Shown here piece after piece: positions 45,590-54,567 of a stretch of 64,000 bases of DNA; the first letter of the stretch is position 1; every line of letters starts with the position of its first letter. The notes beneath the pieces are model-generated. The model saw only the letters and a list, made by a program, of their open reading frames with translations. It was not told where the DNA came from and ran no database searches. Origin of the DNA: Xanthomonas hortorum (GTDB lineage: Bacteria > Pseudomonadota > Gammaproteobacteria > Xanthomonadales > Xanthomonadaceae); contig NZ_CP101417.1 of the NCBI RefSeq assembly GCF_024339125.1, positions 1,240,001-1,304,000 on the forward strand, given 5' to 3'. The translations under genes were made by a program, and so were the position numbers.

Positions 45590-45719
45590 GAGTTGTAGGC
45601 TGGGCTACTGCAGATCACACGGATGTTAGAGCCCAAGCAGTACATCTAGAACAGCCTGCTTGTTGACAGCAGGCGTTAGCATAACTAACTTCTTTGGACT
45701 AGCCACGGGTCAATCAACG

Positions 45720-46370
45720 ATGGGCATTGGAAAGACAGCCAGGTGGTCAGTAGCCATGTTTTGCGGTCTGTCGCTGTGCGCTTGTGCGCACACTCCGGCC
45801 GCCTCCCTGAACTTGCTCCCAAAGCAACCTGCTGCTGCAACCATGTCCAAGGTCAATATCGCCAACAAGCTCACGCTTGGCGCCGATGAGATCGGCAGAC
45901 GCTTCTTGAAGTTGATCGCTGGCTTAGACTCGCGTGACGATATAACTCCAACCCGCATTCAAGAAATTATGGGTTTCCCAGTGCAAGTTGCGCCTGGTGA
46001 GCTGGGAGCAGTGGTCTGGAGCGCGGATCTAGGTGGTGGCTGGCGCTATTCTTTCGACTACATTCCGGAGTCCTCTTCTTTATTGAGAGGCGTTGGTTTG
46101 TCGTTCGAACATGACATCGATCGATTTTCTGATATGAAGCCGGTCTGCGGCCTCGATTTCGAGCACTATGACAGCGCTTTAAGAAACATGGGATTTGTTG
46201 CGTCTCCCACATACGGACCAATCGGGCAACTGGAAAATTGGCGCTATGCGAAGTTCGCCAAAGATGGCATAGGCGGAGATATCATCATTTCTCTCGTCCC
46301 ACAAAACATGGTCGCCGGTTCGGCGGGTAGAGTCTGCGCCAAGTCAATCAGCACATTGAATGGTCGATGA
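45720..46370 (+). CDS. Lipoprotein, probable X-T4SS immunity protein (copy 1)
   Basis: A 216-residue lipoprotein: lipobox LSLC (Cys at about residue 20) in VAMFCGLSLCACAH. It is a paralogue of the gene at 49217; both share TLGADEIGKRFLKL-type opening, WRYSFDYIPESSSL and GDIIISLVPQN. Periplasmic lipoproteins encoded next to XVIPCD effectors are the cognate immunity proteins in X-T4SS killing, so that role is inferred. It shows lower GC than the preceding genes. It stands upstream of an IS-disrupted stretch. Confidence 0.75.
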   Translation: MGIGKTARWSVAMFCGLSLCACAHTPAASLNLLPKQPAAATMSKVNIANKLTLGADEIGRRFLKLIAGLDSRDDITPTRIQEIMGFPVQVAPGELGAVVWSADLGGGWRYSFDYIPESSSLLRGVGLSFEHDIDRFSDMKPVCGLDFEHYDSALRNMGFVASPTYGPIGQLENWRYAKFAKDGIGGDIIISLVPQNMVAGSAGRVCAKSISTLNGR

Positions 46371-46446
46371 TGCGACATGCAGATGATGCCTTATGAAGCA
46401 CATGCCACTGGTTGGCAGTTATGCCCCCTACGCCACTCATTTCCAA

Positions 46447-46749
46447 ATGAAGAAAGTGCTTTCGCTGATGTAAGTCTCTGTGCGCTTACCTGACGGTAGC
46501 GACCCTACTCGCAAGCCCACCGCAGTCTGCATCTGGGACGCTGCAACACTTTCCAAGAAATTGAAGGACATGGGTTACAAGGGAAAAGAAAAGATGCCGT
46601 TCCAAGGTGGCTGCATACGCCAACACTGGCGCTCTATCAACGAAAGGAACCAAGGCTTTTCAGTCGCGTTATTGCCTTATCAAACTGATACTGAGAGTGG
46701 CTCGCGCGAGTGCGCGCTTGGTGTCCAAATTAATGGAGGTGATGCATGA
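46447..46749 (+). pseudogene. Remnant coding region between two immunity-like genes
   Basis: A frame that opens ATG AAG AAA GTG CTT (MKKVLSLM, like a signal start), meets an early TAA, then continues from a GTG at 46480 for 89 codons (RLPDGSDPTRKPTAVCIWDAA..., CALGVQINGGDA). I do not recognise it; it looks like a gene whose N-terminal signal region was deleted or mutated. Its stop overlaps the start of the short frame interrupted by IS copy 2. Confidence 0.5.
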
Positions 46750-47766
46750 CGCCAGATTTATATGGAATAGTGCCAGTTAGGGATGGTCTGATCAACGGCA
46801 TCGGAGGATGAGCCTAACCACATCGACCAGGCTGACGGCGCTCAGATCCTCGATTTTTTTGCCGTTTCCGGCGCGTTTGCAGGGTGTTGCCCGGGTTACA
46901 GGCGCACGTTCCCCATCGTCGGCAGTAACTGCTTTCGCTTCATCCACAGGTTCGATAGCGCAAACAAGGTCAGCACCTGCGCGGTGTTCTTGGCCAGGCC
47001 GCGATAGCGGACCTTGGTGTAGCCGAACTGGCGCTTGATCACCCGGAATGGATGCTCCACCTTCGCGCGCACGCTGGCCTTGAAGTGTTCCCAACGTCTT
47101 TCCCGAGCACGCTCGCGTTTGTTGCCGAGGGCTTGCATCGTCGAGGGCCTGGCGGCGATGAAGAATGCAGCCTTGCAGGCCTGCAGTTCTTCGCGTTTGT
47201 CCGCACCGGTGTAGCCGCTATCGCCGAACACGCTGTCTTCTTTGCCATGCAGCAACGTGTGCATCACCGTGACATCGGCGACGTTGGCGGCTGTGCAATG
47301 GACGTGGTGCACCAACCCGGAAAATTCATCCACGCCGATGTGCGCCTTCATCCCGAAATACCACTGATTGCCCTTCTTGGTCTGATGCATCTCAGGGTCG
47401 CGCGCGTTGTCGGCATTCTTGGTCGAACTGGGCGCCGCGATCAGCGTCGCATCGACGATCGTGCCCGACCGCAGGCTCTGGCCCTTGCGCGCCAGATGCG
47501 CGTTGACCGCTTCCAGCATCCGCGCGGCAAGGCCATGGGTCTCCAGCAGGCGCCGAAAGTTGAGAATCGTGGTCTCGTCCGGAACGTTGTCCAAGCCACC
47601 GAGCTGGGCAAACCGCCGCAAGGTCGGGATCTCGTGCAGTGCTTCTTCCATCGCCGGATCGCTCAGCGCATACCACTGCTGCAGCAGATGAATCCGCAAC
47701 ATCGTCGCCAGTGCGTACGGCTGCCGACCTGGCCCGACGTCCCCCCGCCCTGAGTAGCGGCTTGGT

Positions 47767-48612
47767 TTAGAGTCCGGGGGTAATGATATCGGTGTTTGCC
47801 AGATGTTGGGCATAAGCAGCCGGGGTCATGCCGCCGATTGCATTCTTGGGTCGCTCTTCGTTGTACGCGCGTCGCCAGCGTTCGATTTCGGTGCGCGCGT
47901 GCAGCAGTGTCGGGAACCAGTGCTCGTTGAGGCATTCGTCGCGTAGTCGGCCGTTGAACGATTCGACGTAGGCGTTCTGGTTCGGTTTGCCGGGTTGGAT
48001 CAGCCGCAACTGCACACCACGGGCATGTGCCCAGGCGACCATCGCCCTGCCGCAAAACTCCTTGCCGTTGTCAGTGCGGATCACCTTCGGCAAACCGCGA
48101 CTGTGTGCCAACCGATCCAGCACGCGCGCAACGCCATGTCCCGAGATCGCGCGCTCCACGTCGATGGCGACCGCTTCGTGGGTTGCATCGTCCACGATCA
48201 CCAGACACTTGACCACCCGACCGTCGGCAGTGCGGTCGAACACGAAGTCCATCGACCACACCTGATTGGCCTGCGCTGGCCGCAGCAGCGGCTGACGCTC
48301 GCTTATTGGCACCTTTTTGCGTTTGCGCCGTCGGACCTGTAGCTGCTGCTCGCGGTACAACCGCTCCACCCGTTTGTAGTTCACGATGCGCCCTTCCTGT
48401 CGCAGTTTGAGATAGATCATTCCCACGCCATAGCGGCGATGGCGATGCGCCAACGCAACGATGCGCTCGCGCAGTTCGCCATTGCGGTCTTCGCGTGGGC
48501 AATAGCGCAGCGCACTGGCGCTCATGCCGATCGCTGCCAAGGCGCGACGCTCGCTGGCGCCACGCCCGATCCACTCGCGCACCAGCGTACGACGCGCCGG
48601 TGCGCTTACCAC
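47767..48612 (-). CDS. IS3-family transposase OrfB
   Basis: A 281-residue OrfB with integrase catalytic core. DDE residues lie in WSMDFV (D), [10 protein letters not shown] (D) and [21 protein letters not shown] (E), the spacing typical for IS3 elements. N-terminal HTH_21 region [18 protein letters not shown]. It overlaps orfA by a few bases in another frame, so it is normally made as an OrfAB fusion through programmed -1 frameshifting. Confidence 0.95.
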   Translation of the reverse strand: MVSAPARRTLVREWIGRGASERRALAAIGMSASALRYCPREDRNGELRERIVALAHRHRRYGVGMIYLKLRQEGRIVNYKRVERLYREQQLQVRRRKRKKVPISERQPLLRPAQANQVWSMDFVFDRTADGRVVKCLVIVDDATHEAVAIDVERAISGHGVARVLDRLAHSRGLPKVIRTDNGKEFCGRAMVAWAHARGVQLRLIQPGKPNQNAYVESFNGRLRDECLNEHWFPTLLHARTEIERWRRAYNEERPKNAIGGMTPAAYAQHLANTDIITPGL

Positions 48613-48875
48613 TTTTTTCGCAGCGCATCCTTGATCAGGTCGTTCTCGAACAATTGCTCGGCCAGCAACTTCTTCAGCCGCGCGTTCTCGGACTCGAGGT
48701 CCTTGAGCCGCTTGGCATCAGGCACGCTCATCCCGCCGAATTTGCTGCGCCACAGGTAGTACGAGGCCTCGCTGAAGCCATGGCGCCGGCACAGGTCCTT
48801 GATCGCCACGCCGCTTTCGGCTTCGCGCAGAAAGCCGATGACCTGCTCGTCAGTAAAACGTTTCTTCACGTCCAA
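48606..48875 (-). CDS. IS3-family transposase OrfA
   Basis: An 89-residue OrfA of IS407 type: [22 protein letters not shown], then the helix-turn-helix [20 protein letters not shown] and the leucine zipper [25 protein letters not shown]-binding half of the transposase. Confidence 0.95.
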   Translation of the reverse strand: MDVKKRFTDEQVIGFLREAESGVAIKDLCRRHGFSEASYYLWRSKFGGMSVPDAKRLKDLESENARLKKLLAEQLFENDLIKDALRKKW

Positions 48876-49216
48876 TCTCCTCGGGGTAGGGAATTGGACT
48901 CCAAACTGAGGCGCTACTCAAAATCGGGGGGACGTCGGGCCGGCCCGATACCGGATAGTGCGGCGCGATCAGACCGAGCAGTTGCTGCCACGGAACCACC
49001 TGCTCCATCTCGGCCAGAAAGATCTCGCGCCGGGTCTGCTTGCGCTTGCCCAGGCCCTCAGCGTCACCGAACGTCAGTTGCATGGATCACTCCTCAACAT
49101 CAGGCGGGTAGTGTCGCGTATCTGTGGTGCGTTGTTCAGAGGTTCCTTAGGTCAGTATCCACAGGTATGGCCGATGATTTGCTAGATTACGACGGCCCCA
49201 CTTCAGTGTATGGATC

Positions 49217-49870
49217 ATGTCAATGAGGCCTACCAAAGCCGCAATGCTCTTGCTTACCTCGCTATGCGGAACTACGCTCTGTGCTTGCGCGCACACGACG
49301 GTCGAACCCACAGAGCCAATTTCGAAGGAATACGGCGCAATGACTACATCTGAGACCGACATGGTCAATCCCACGCTCGGCGCTGATGAAATCGGCAAGA
49401 GGTTCTTGAAGTTGCTGGAAGGCTTGGAATCTAGGAAGGATTTAACCGTTGATAGAGTGCGCGAAGTCACCGGTATCTCCCTCAAAAGAGTTACCTTCCC
49501 CTCCGAGAATCTTGAGTCCTATATCCATGGTCAAGCACTGAGCAATGGATGGAATTATTCTTTGGAGCTGACTCCCGAGTCTCGCTCTCTCAAACAGGGC
49601 ATCAGCCTATCCTTCATTAATAACAATGATGAATTTTCAAGCTTGGAAGGCAATTGCGTTGATTTCGAGAAGTACAAGAGTTCACTAGGCCAGATGGGAT
49701 TTGTCGACTCGCCGGTGTACGGGGAAATTGGTCAATTGCAAAGTTGGCGGTTTGCCAAGTACGCAAAAGACGGCAGCGGTAAAGATATCGTGATCTCAAT
49801 CGTTCCTCAGAATGAAGCACCTGGTTCATCTGGCCGGCTCTGCGTCAAATCGATTGGAACTTTGAACTAA
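49217..49870 (+). CDS. Lipoprotein, probable X-T4SS immunity protein (copy 2)
   Basis: A 217-residue lipoprotein with lipobox region GTTLCAC (Cys at about residue 22). It is a paralogue of the 45720 gene: NPTLGADEIGKRFLKLLEGLESRKDLT matches NKLTLGADEIGRRFLKLIAGLDSRDDIT. The start may be 49217 or 49223 (MSM). It lies 16 bp before the effector gene, the arrangement of X-Tfi/X-Tfe pairs. It is expected to be tethered to a membrane in the periplasm and to neutralise the effector; that is inferred from the system. Confidence 0.8.
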   Translation: MSMRPTKAAMLLLTSLCGTTLCACAHTTVEPTEPISKEYGAMTTSETDMVNPTLGADEIGKRFLKLLEGLESRKDLTVDRVREVTGISLKRVTFPSENLESYIHGQALSNGWNYSLELTPESRSLKQGISLSFINNNDEFSSLEGNCVDFEKYKSSLGQMGFVDSPVYGEIGQLQSWRFAKYAKDGSGKDIVISIVPQNEAPGSSGRLCVKSIGTLN

Positions 49871-49886
49871 CCAAGGATGAAAGCTG

Positions 49887-51773
49887 ATGGCCACCCCCAG
49901 CCCACAACTCGAAGCAGCGTTAGCTCGATTTGCTGCGTCTGGAGGCAACCAAGATCAGGTTGCGCAGCTTCGCGGTGCGCTGATAGCTGACGCTAAGCTA
50001 CTGCAGCAATTCGATCAGGAAGCACAAGCAGGTCATCTTCGAGGCTTTGCGCTGCAAGCAGCGAACAGTTCGGCGCCGAATCTCGCTGGAACTTACAACA
50101 TACAAAGTGGTCTCATTACGCTCCCTTCAACAAGCATCCAGCCGACGGGGACATTAGCAAGTAGCGACCTAAAAGCCACTTTGCAAGTCCAACAGATGTC
50201 GGTAGCGTTTGCACACAGCACTTATCAAGACTCTGCAAGAAATAGTCATCCTGTTACACAAGATATGGTCGACAACCTGCAGTCAACCATCAATGGCTCA
50301 CCGTTTTTAGCCGACGAGATCAAGAAGTCCGCGACTACGGTCGATCCTTCGGACAGGCAGCGCCCCCTGAGAGCACACCTCGAAGGTTTTGGCTTTTTGG
50401 GACCAGGCATGGCGGCTGGTGGTACGTACGACGGTAGCAACAAGATAATGAATTTGCCGCCGCTCGGCCTCCAGACAGGCTCGGCTGCTAACCCTCACGG
50501 GACCTTTAACGATAGAGACATGACATTTGTGCTCGGACACGAGATCCAGCACAGTTTTAACCATGCATCTAAAAATCAGGCTACAAATAAATTTCTAGTG
50601 GATGTTGAAACCCAATCGAAGGCCCGAGGGCCTGTACATGACTACACGGACGAGCTTCGCAACTACATACAGGCTGGACGTGAGGACGAAGCTAAAGCGG
50701 AGATTGCCGGCTGGAATGCATTGCTCAGTAAGCGACAGCAGCTCAATCCCAGTGCAGGCCTGAAGGAAATGCACGGAACGCAAATTGACAGGGTCAAGGA
50801 TTTTGTCGAAAAGGATCCTTTCACAGGCCTTATCACCGGCAAGCCAGGTTTGACGTTCAACCAAGACGGTAGCCTCTCTCAGACGTCCGGAAATATTACG
50901 GCTATGGGGCACCATTATTTTGATAGACCATCGCCGCTCTATTCGCAGCCTGGCCAACGCCCAGTTGGCATCGGCGAGCACCGCAATTCGGCGGGCGTGC
51001 TCCAACCGACGGCCGACTATCCCAATTACTACGGCACTTGGGGGGTAGAACAGATCCTTCAGGCAGAAGATCGCGCAAACGTGCTGCATCAGGGCGTCCT
51101 TCCACAGGTGACGATTGATATGGCCGCGTTGGGCCTGAAAGAACATCTGATCGAGAACGAAGGTCTGGACCGAGGGCCGAACAAGGCACCGTTTCCATAT
51201 CACGACAGCAGCACCGCCCCACCCTCGCTGCACCATTTCGACCACACCCAGGATGGCAGCGTGAATCGGGCGCACGACCATACCTACGTGCCGGTGGTAC
51301 CCAGCGCTCCTGCAGCAGCGGGACCACGCGGCCCGGACGATCCTGCACACCCAGACAACGCCATGCTCGAGCAAATTCGTGGTGGCGTGCGCAAGATCGA
51401 TGAGAGTGTGGGCAAGCCCTATGACGACATGAGCGAACGGGTGAGCCGCAGCCTGCTGGCCGCGTGCAAGGACAACCGCGAGGCACATCCGCATGTCACG
51501 GGCTACGCACTGGCCAGCAACGCGCTCAGCCGTGTGGATCATGTCGTGATGAGCAAGACTGGCAACGTGTTCGCAGTGGAGGGCCGGATGGACGATCCTG
51601 CGCACAAGCGCGCGCATGTGGAGATCGATCAGGCGATCCATATCCCCGTCGAACAGTCGGACCAGAAGTTGCTGGCGGCCAATCAAGCGATCGCGCAAGA
51701 AAGAGCGCTAGTGCAGCAGCAAGAACTGGCGCGCGGTATGAACGAGCCTGGCTCGAACGTGCCGACCAGATAG
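49887..51773 (+). CDS. X-T4SS effector with zincin-like domain and XVIPCD
   Basis: A 628-residue protein. The C-terminal about 120 residues form an XVIPCD: NALSRVDHVVMSKTGNVFAVEG, DDPAHKRAHVEIDQA, PVEQSDQKLLAANQ and a Gln-rich tail, the signal by which Xanthomonadales T4SS effectors are recognised. The N-terminal half contains a zinc-protease-like HEIQHSFN (H218, E219, H222), with acidic residues about 45 positions later (EDEAKAEIAGWN), so a peptidase toxin is likely. GC is lower in the N-terminal two-thirds than in the XVIPCD, suggesting domain shuffling. Confidence 0.88.
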   Translation: MATPSPQLEAALARFAASGGNQDQVAQLRGALIADAKLLQQFDQEAQAGHLRGFALQAANSSAPNLAGTYNIQSGLITLPSTSIQPTGTLASSDLKATLQVQQMSVAFAHSTYQDSARNSHPVTQDMVDNLQSTINGSPFLADEIKKSATTVDPSDRQRPLRAHLEGFGFLGPGMAAGGTYDGSNKIMNLPPLGLQTGSAANPHGTFNDRDMTFVLGHEIQHSFNHASKNQATNKFLVDVETQSKARGPVHDYTDELRNYIQAGREDEAKAEIAGWNALLSKRQQLNPSAGLKEMHGTQIDRVKDFVEKDPFTGLITGKPGLTFNQDGSLSQTSGNITAMGHHYFDRPSPLYSQPGQRPVGIGEHRNSAGVLQPTADYPNYYGTWGVEQILQAEDRANVLHQGVLPQVTIDMAALGLKEHLIENEGLDRGPNKAPFPYHDSSTAPPSLHHFDHTQDGSVNRAHDHTYVPVVPSAPAAAGPRGPDDPAHPDNAMLEQIRGGVRKIDESVGKPYDDMSERVSRSLLAACKDNREAHPHVTGYALASNALSRVDHVVMSKTGNVFAVEGRMDDPAHKRAHVEIDQAIHIPVEQSDQKLLAANQAIAQERALVQQQELARGMNEPGSNVPTR

Positions 51774-51876
51774 TTCGCGGACTGCCAGAGCGTATGCATA
51801 GCCGTCAAAACCAAGCGGACTGAGCCACCTATGCCTGCAACGCATGCGCTAGGATCTTGCGTACAGGGGGAACACC

Positions 51877-52323
51877 ATGGACAGGATCACCATCGCGCGC
51901 CGTGTCGCGCTGACACTGACAGCGCTATGCATACTTGCATGCGGACAAAGCGTGCCGGCACAGAGCATGCGCTCTGCCACGGGTAAATCCGCCAGCAAAT
52001 ACATACCGCCCACGCAGCAGCCATACAACTCCATGGCGCACGACACCACGCCGTTCAATTGCGAGCAATACCGCGCGCACCCGCATCCGGGCATGACGCG
52101 TTACTGCCAAGGCATCGAGAACATGACGTTGCGTAACGAAGCGCATCGGCAAGGGCGACCTGCTCCGTCGGATTCCATCATCGCGCTGCCGGGCTTGGGC
52201 ACGGCGGAGGCAAAGCAGCTGGGCTACGCGTGCGTGGGCGGGCAGGCGATGAAGCGGCTGCGCAATGGATGGGAGCAGGTGTCGGCTGCTGCGGGTGGAT
52301 GGCAGCGGTGTCAGGGTGGGTAA
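51877..52323 (+). CDS. Secreted protein of unknown function
   Basis: A 148-residue protein with signal peptide (ALTLTALCILACGQSVPAQS). The mature part is short and Cys-containing (FNCEQYRAHPHPGMTRYCQGIENM, YACVGGQAMKRLRNGWEQVS) and ends in a Gly/Trp-rich tail (AAAGGWQRCQGG). I do not recognise the family. A 30-residue stretch of its C-terminus recurs as a degraded copy at 54414. It follows the effector gene by about 100 bp. Confidence 0.72.
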   Translation: MDRITIARRVALTLTALCILACGQSVPAQSMRSATGKSASKYIPPTQQPYNSMAHDTTPFNCEQYRAHPHPGMTRYCQGIENMTLRNEAHRQGRPAPSDSIIALPGLGTAEAKQLGYACVGGQAMKRLRNGWEQVSAAAGGWQRCQGG

Positions 52324-52591
52324 GTGACCCTATTCTCCGCTAGCTCTAAACGAAGCGAACAGACGCCAATAGATGGCGGCCCTGATCAACACTGAAATCC
52401 CCACCGCTAGCACCGGAGCGAAGCGGAGTGGCGTACGGCTAAAACCCGTCCACTAGATGCCCACTTGGCCAGGAGGCACGGACATCCCCGCACAAAGGCG
52501 AAGTGCACTACGGGTTTCGGTCCGTTGAAGACCAGCTCAAGGCAAACCTTGAGCACGTAGGCGGCAAGGCGCTGACCTGATCCCGATGTAG

Positions 52592-53011
52592 CTAGACCGC
52601 GCTGACGCCGACCAAAACTCGTGTCAGTAGCACATAGCCGATCATCGCCAGCGTTGCAAAAACAAGACCATTGGCTATGAGGTGAGAGCGGTTGCCGCGG
52701 CTGTCAGCTGCGGCACGTTGTACTGCCTGTGCCCGGTTAACGCGGTAAAGCAAGAATGCCGAGCCAGCCATGATCACTGCACTACAGCCGAAAGCGGCAG
52801 GATGATTGGAGATAAGATAGCCCTGCAAGAATTTCCCGTGACTCGGAACTGCAGCCTCCCAACCGGCTGGTAGGGATTTACCTTGAAGATCGAGAGCAGC
52901 GATGGGCTTGGCTGAGAGGAACGTGGACGTAGCATAAAAGGAGACAATTAGCGGCAGCCATAGTAGCAGCTCAACTACGTACAGGAGTGGGAACTTCATA
53001 TTTTTCAGCAT
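52592..53011 (-). CDS. Small membrane protein
   Basis: A 139-residue protein with three or four hydrophobic segments (FPLLYVVELLLWLPLIVSFYA, AFGCSAVIMAGSAFLLYRV, LIANGLVFATLAMIGYVLLTRVLVGV). I do not recognise it. A Met at position 5 may be the true start. Lower GC than the chromosome average, on the opposite strand to the effector. Confidence 0.65.
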   Translation of the reverse strand: MLKNMKFPLLYVVELLLWLPLIVSFYATSTFLSAKPIAALDLQGKSLPAGWEAAVPSHGKFLQGYLISNHPAAFGCSAVIMAGSAFLLYRVNRAQAVQRAAADSRGNRSHLIANGLVFATLAMIGYVLLTRVLVGVSAV

Positions 53012-53365
53012 ATTTTTCGGATATCTCGACCTAGTAATCAGCTTTTTAATAATCGAGCTTTCGCTCTCAATCGCGCCTCAAACGGATGTTCCTACAACAT
53101 CTCGCCAAGCTGTTGGTGATCCGAAGAGCCGCGCTACAAGCCTTGCTAACTTAACCGAATACGTAAGTGCAATGAATCCTGCCAGTTCCCAGCTGGTCGT
53201 GATGCACCGCCAAGGGGCGTACGGCATCGCCCTGCCATTACTCACCCACCGCCACGCGGCGGGCGTCCACAAGCTGGTCCACCGCGCGGCTGGCTTAGAG
53301 TGGCTAGCAAGACTACTGCGCGGCCGTCAGGCGGGCGACCGCTCGCTACCTTTTGTTAGCCGCTC
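53012..53365. other. Intergenic stretch without a supported gene
   Basis: Two short open frames exist on opposite strands but lack coding character. The right end carries CCTTTTGTTAGCCGCTCTTAA, similar to the tail beside hairpin repeat G; it runs into the stop of the next gene. Confidence 0.5.
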
Positions 53366-54256
53366 TTAATCCGGTTTCTTCCAGTTTGGATTGTTCCCCA
53401 ATGTCGGGTATCGCCTGACCAGCGTGTGCAGTGCGTCGGCCAAGGCAACGGGGTCTTCGCGTCTCTCCCTGACAGTGCCTAAGACCCCTCGTGGCAGAGG
53501 CGCCATTTCCGTAAGATTTTTAAGAAGATTCAGTATGCGTCTCCCATGTTCTTCGCTCGGCGCATCGTATGTCTCCTCGATCCCGGACACTATGTTCGCA
53601 ACCTGCGCTGCCACGTCTTGCTTGAGGATCAGGCCCTCCTCTAGCTGCAAGAACTTTGCATCGCCGCCTGCCTTGGCCACCTGGATTTCGAGGTCGACAT
53701 CCGCCGCGAGTTGCCGCATCTGTTTGAACATGGGGTGGCCTGCGTATTGCTCGATGCCCTCGACAGGCGGCGCAGCCGCCTCCGGGTTCGCATAATGTCT
53801 AGCGATCCGGTTCTGGATCCGGTTCATTTTTGCAGCAATATCGTCGCTACCGCCAACGGCCCTATTTCCGAGTGCACATTCACTCATGTGCGTGAGCAAC
53901 TCGAGTGCTGAATTGTGCACGGCATCGAGTGCTTTATTATTGAGAATGGGGCCAATGGTATTGAGCAATGTGTGCGCCATCCCCTGCATCTTCAACAGCA
54001 TGCGAGTTTCCAAGCCCGATCGCTGTGGCCGCGTTGGCTGTGACGTCGTTGGCCGCGATGGGGTTGGCCGTGACGTTGGCCGTGATGGGGTTGACGGGCG
54101 CGGCGGACGACGCTGCAGTCCCTGCAATGGCGACTGATTCGGCAAGGGTGTCGATGGGGCCGGCCGCTGCGGCGTCCCCTGGGGCGTGGGTTCGTGCTGC
54201 GTGTAGGTCACGTGCGCGTGGGTGCCACTGACATTGTTTGAAAGACAGTTTCCCAT
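53366..54256 (-). CDS. Candidate type III effector with MGNC acylation signal
   Basis: A 296-residue protein. It begins MGNCLSNN, a combined N-myristoylation (Gly2) and palmitoylation (Cys4) signal of several Xanthomonas effectors that localise to plant membranes. Residues about 20-80 are Pro/Arg/Ser/Thr-rich (RRPPRPSTPSRPTSRPTPSR), as in effector secretion regions. From residue 85 on it is helical without recognised motifs (MAHTLLNTIGPILNNKALDAVHNSAL). A PIP-box-like sequence lies about 72-96 bases upstream. I cannot assign a Xop class. Confidence 0.7.
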   Translation of the reverse strand: MGNCLSNNVSGTHAHVTYTQHEPTPQGTPQRPAPSTPLPNQSPLQGLQRRPPRPSTPSRPTSRPTPSRPTTSQPTRPQRSGLETRMLLKMQGMAHTLLNTIGPILNNKALDAVHNSALELLTHMSECALGNRAVGGSDDIAAKMNRIQNRIARHYANPEAAAPPVEGIEQYAGHPMFKQMRQLAADVDLEIQVAKAGGDAKFLQLEEGLILKQDVAAQVANIVSGIEETYDAPSEEHGRRILNLLKNLTEMAPLPRGVLGTVRERREDPVALADALHTLVRRYPTLGNNPNWKKPD

Positions 54257-54327
54257 CGATTTTTCCCACTACTTCAATCATGGGCGGCGAGTACATCAGA
54301 GCCAATCCCGGCACTGCCCAAGCAAAC

Positions 54328-54352
54328 GCGAATGGGCGGTTGTAGATCCGAA
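54328..54352 (-). promoter_or_regulatory. PIP-box-like promoter element
   Basis: On the minus strand TTCGG-N15-TTCGC, fitting the HrpX-type TTCGB-N15-TTCGB consensus. It is about 72 bases upstream of the candidate effector ATG. No good -10 element (YANNRT) at the usual distance is obvious. Confidence 0.6.
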
Positions 54353-54413
54353 GCTACGCCCTGCTGGTCGGCGAGGCAGAAGAGCCCCTTCCTCGCAAAG
54401 CACGCGGCCAGCT

Positions 54414-54506
54414 GCCGTAGGCGGGCAGGCGATGCAGCGGCTGCGTAACGGGTGGGAGCAGGTGTCTGCGACTGCGGGTGGATGGCAGCGGTATCAGCGT
54501 GGCTAG
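54414..54506 (+). pseudogene. Fragment duplicating the 3' end of the gene at 51877
   Basis: It encodes VGGQAMQRLRNGWEQVSATA and GGWQRYQRG before a stop, almost matching the C-terminus of the secreted protein at 51877. Upstream sequence is unrelated, so only the tail remains. Confidence 0.7.
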
Positions 54507-54567
54507 GTGGCTCAGGTTTGCAGGCGTGAGGGCTTGGTGCATCTGCCCGGCTGCTCGTGATGTGCCG

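Larger units (their letters stand above)
47735..48937 (-). mobile_element. IS3-family (IS407-type) insertion sequence inside IS5 copy 2
   Basis: A 1203-bp element flanked by GGCC on both sides (47731-47734 and 48938-48941), the four-base duplication usual for the IS407 group. The ends are inverted (CGACGTCCCCCCG... on each strand, followed by TGAGTAGCG). It carries the typical overlapping orfA and orfB, both intact, so it may be mobile. Confidence 0.93.
46896..49083 (-). pseudogene. IS5-family transposase (copy 2), interrupted after about residue 48
   Basis: The first about 48 codons (49083 down to 48938) and the remainder (47734 to 46896) are separated by the IS3-family element. Both parts match the intact 326-residue transposase apart from the junction. 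The catalytic residues lie in the downstream part, but no start remains for it, so it should be inactive. Confidence 0.93.
46781..49146 (-). mobile_element. IS5-family insertion sequence, copy 2, split by an IS3-family element
   Basis: TTAG duplications lie at 46777-46780 and 49147-49150. With the inner insertion (47735-48937) and its GGCC duplication removed, the element is 1159 bp and matches copies 3-5 (left end GGATGGTCTGATC). Its transposase is broken. Confidence 0.95.
46746..49226 (+). pseudogene. Short reading frame (36 codons) split by IS5 copy 2
   Basis: Before insertion the frame ran ATG ACG CCA GAT ... from 46746, overlapping the preceding stop by ATGA. After removing the IS and one TTAG it continues without a break to a TGA at 49226, inside the start region of the next gene. 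The predicted 36-residue peptide (MTPDLYGIVPVRSVSTGMAD then DLLDYDGPTSVYGSCQ) is unknown to me. It may be translational coupling rather than a functional protein. Confidence 0.45.

Noticed and set aside
52455..52580. Frame encoding VHYGFRSVEDQLKANLEHVG, resembling the start of UbiE-type methyltransferases
   Set aside because: Only some 20 residues fit, without the SAM-binding part; chance similarity cannot be excluded.
53078..53369. Two overlapping short open frames on opposite strands
   Set aside because: No ribosome-binding site, no family pattern and no codon bias to support either.
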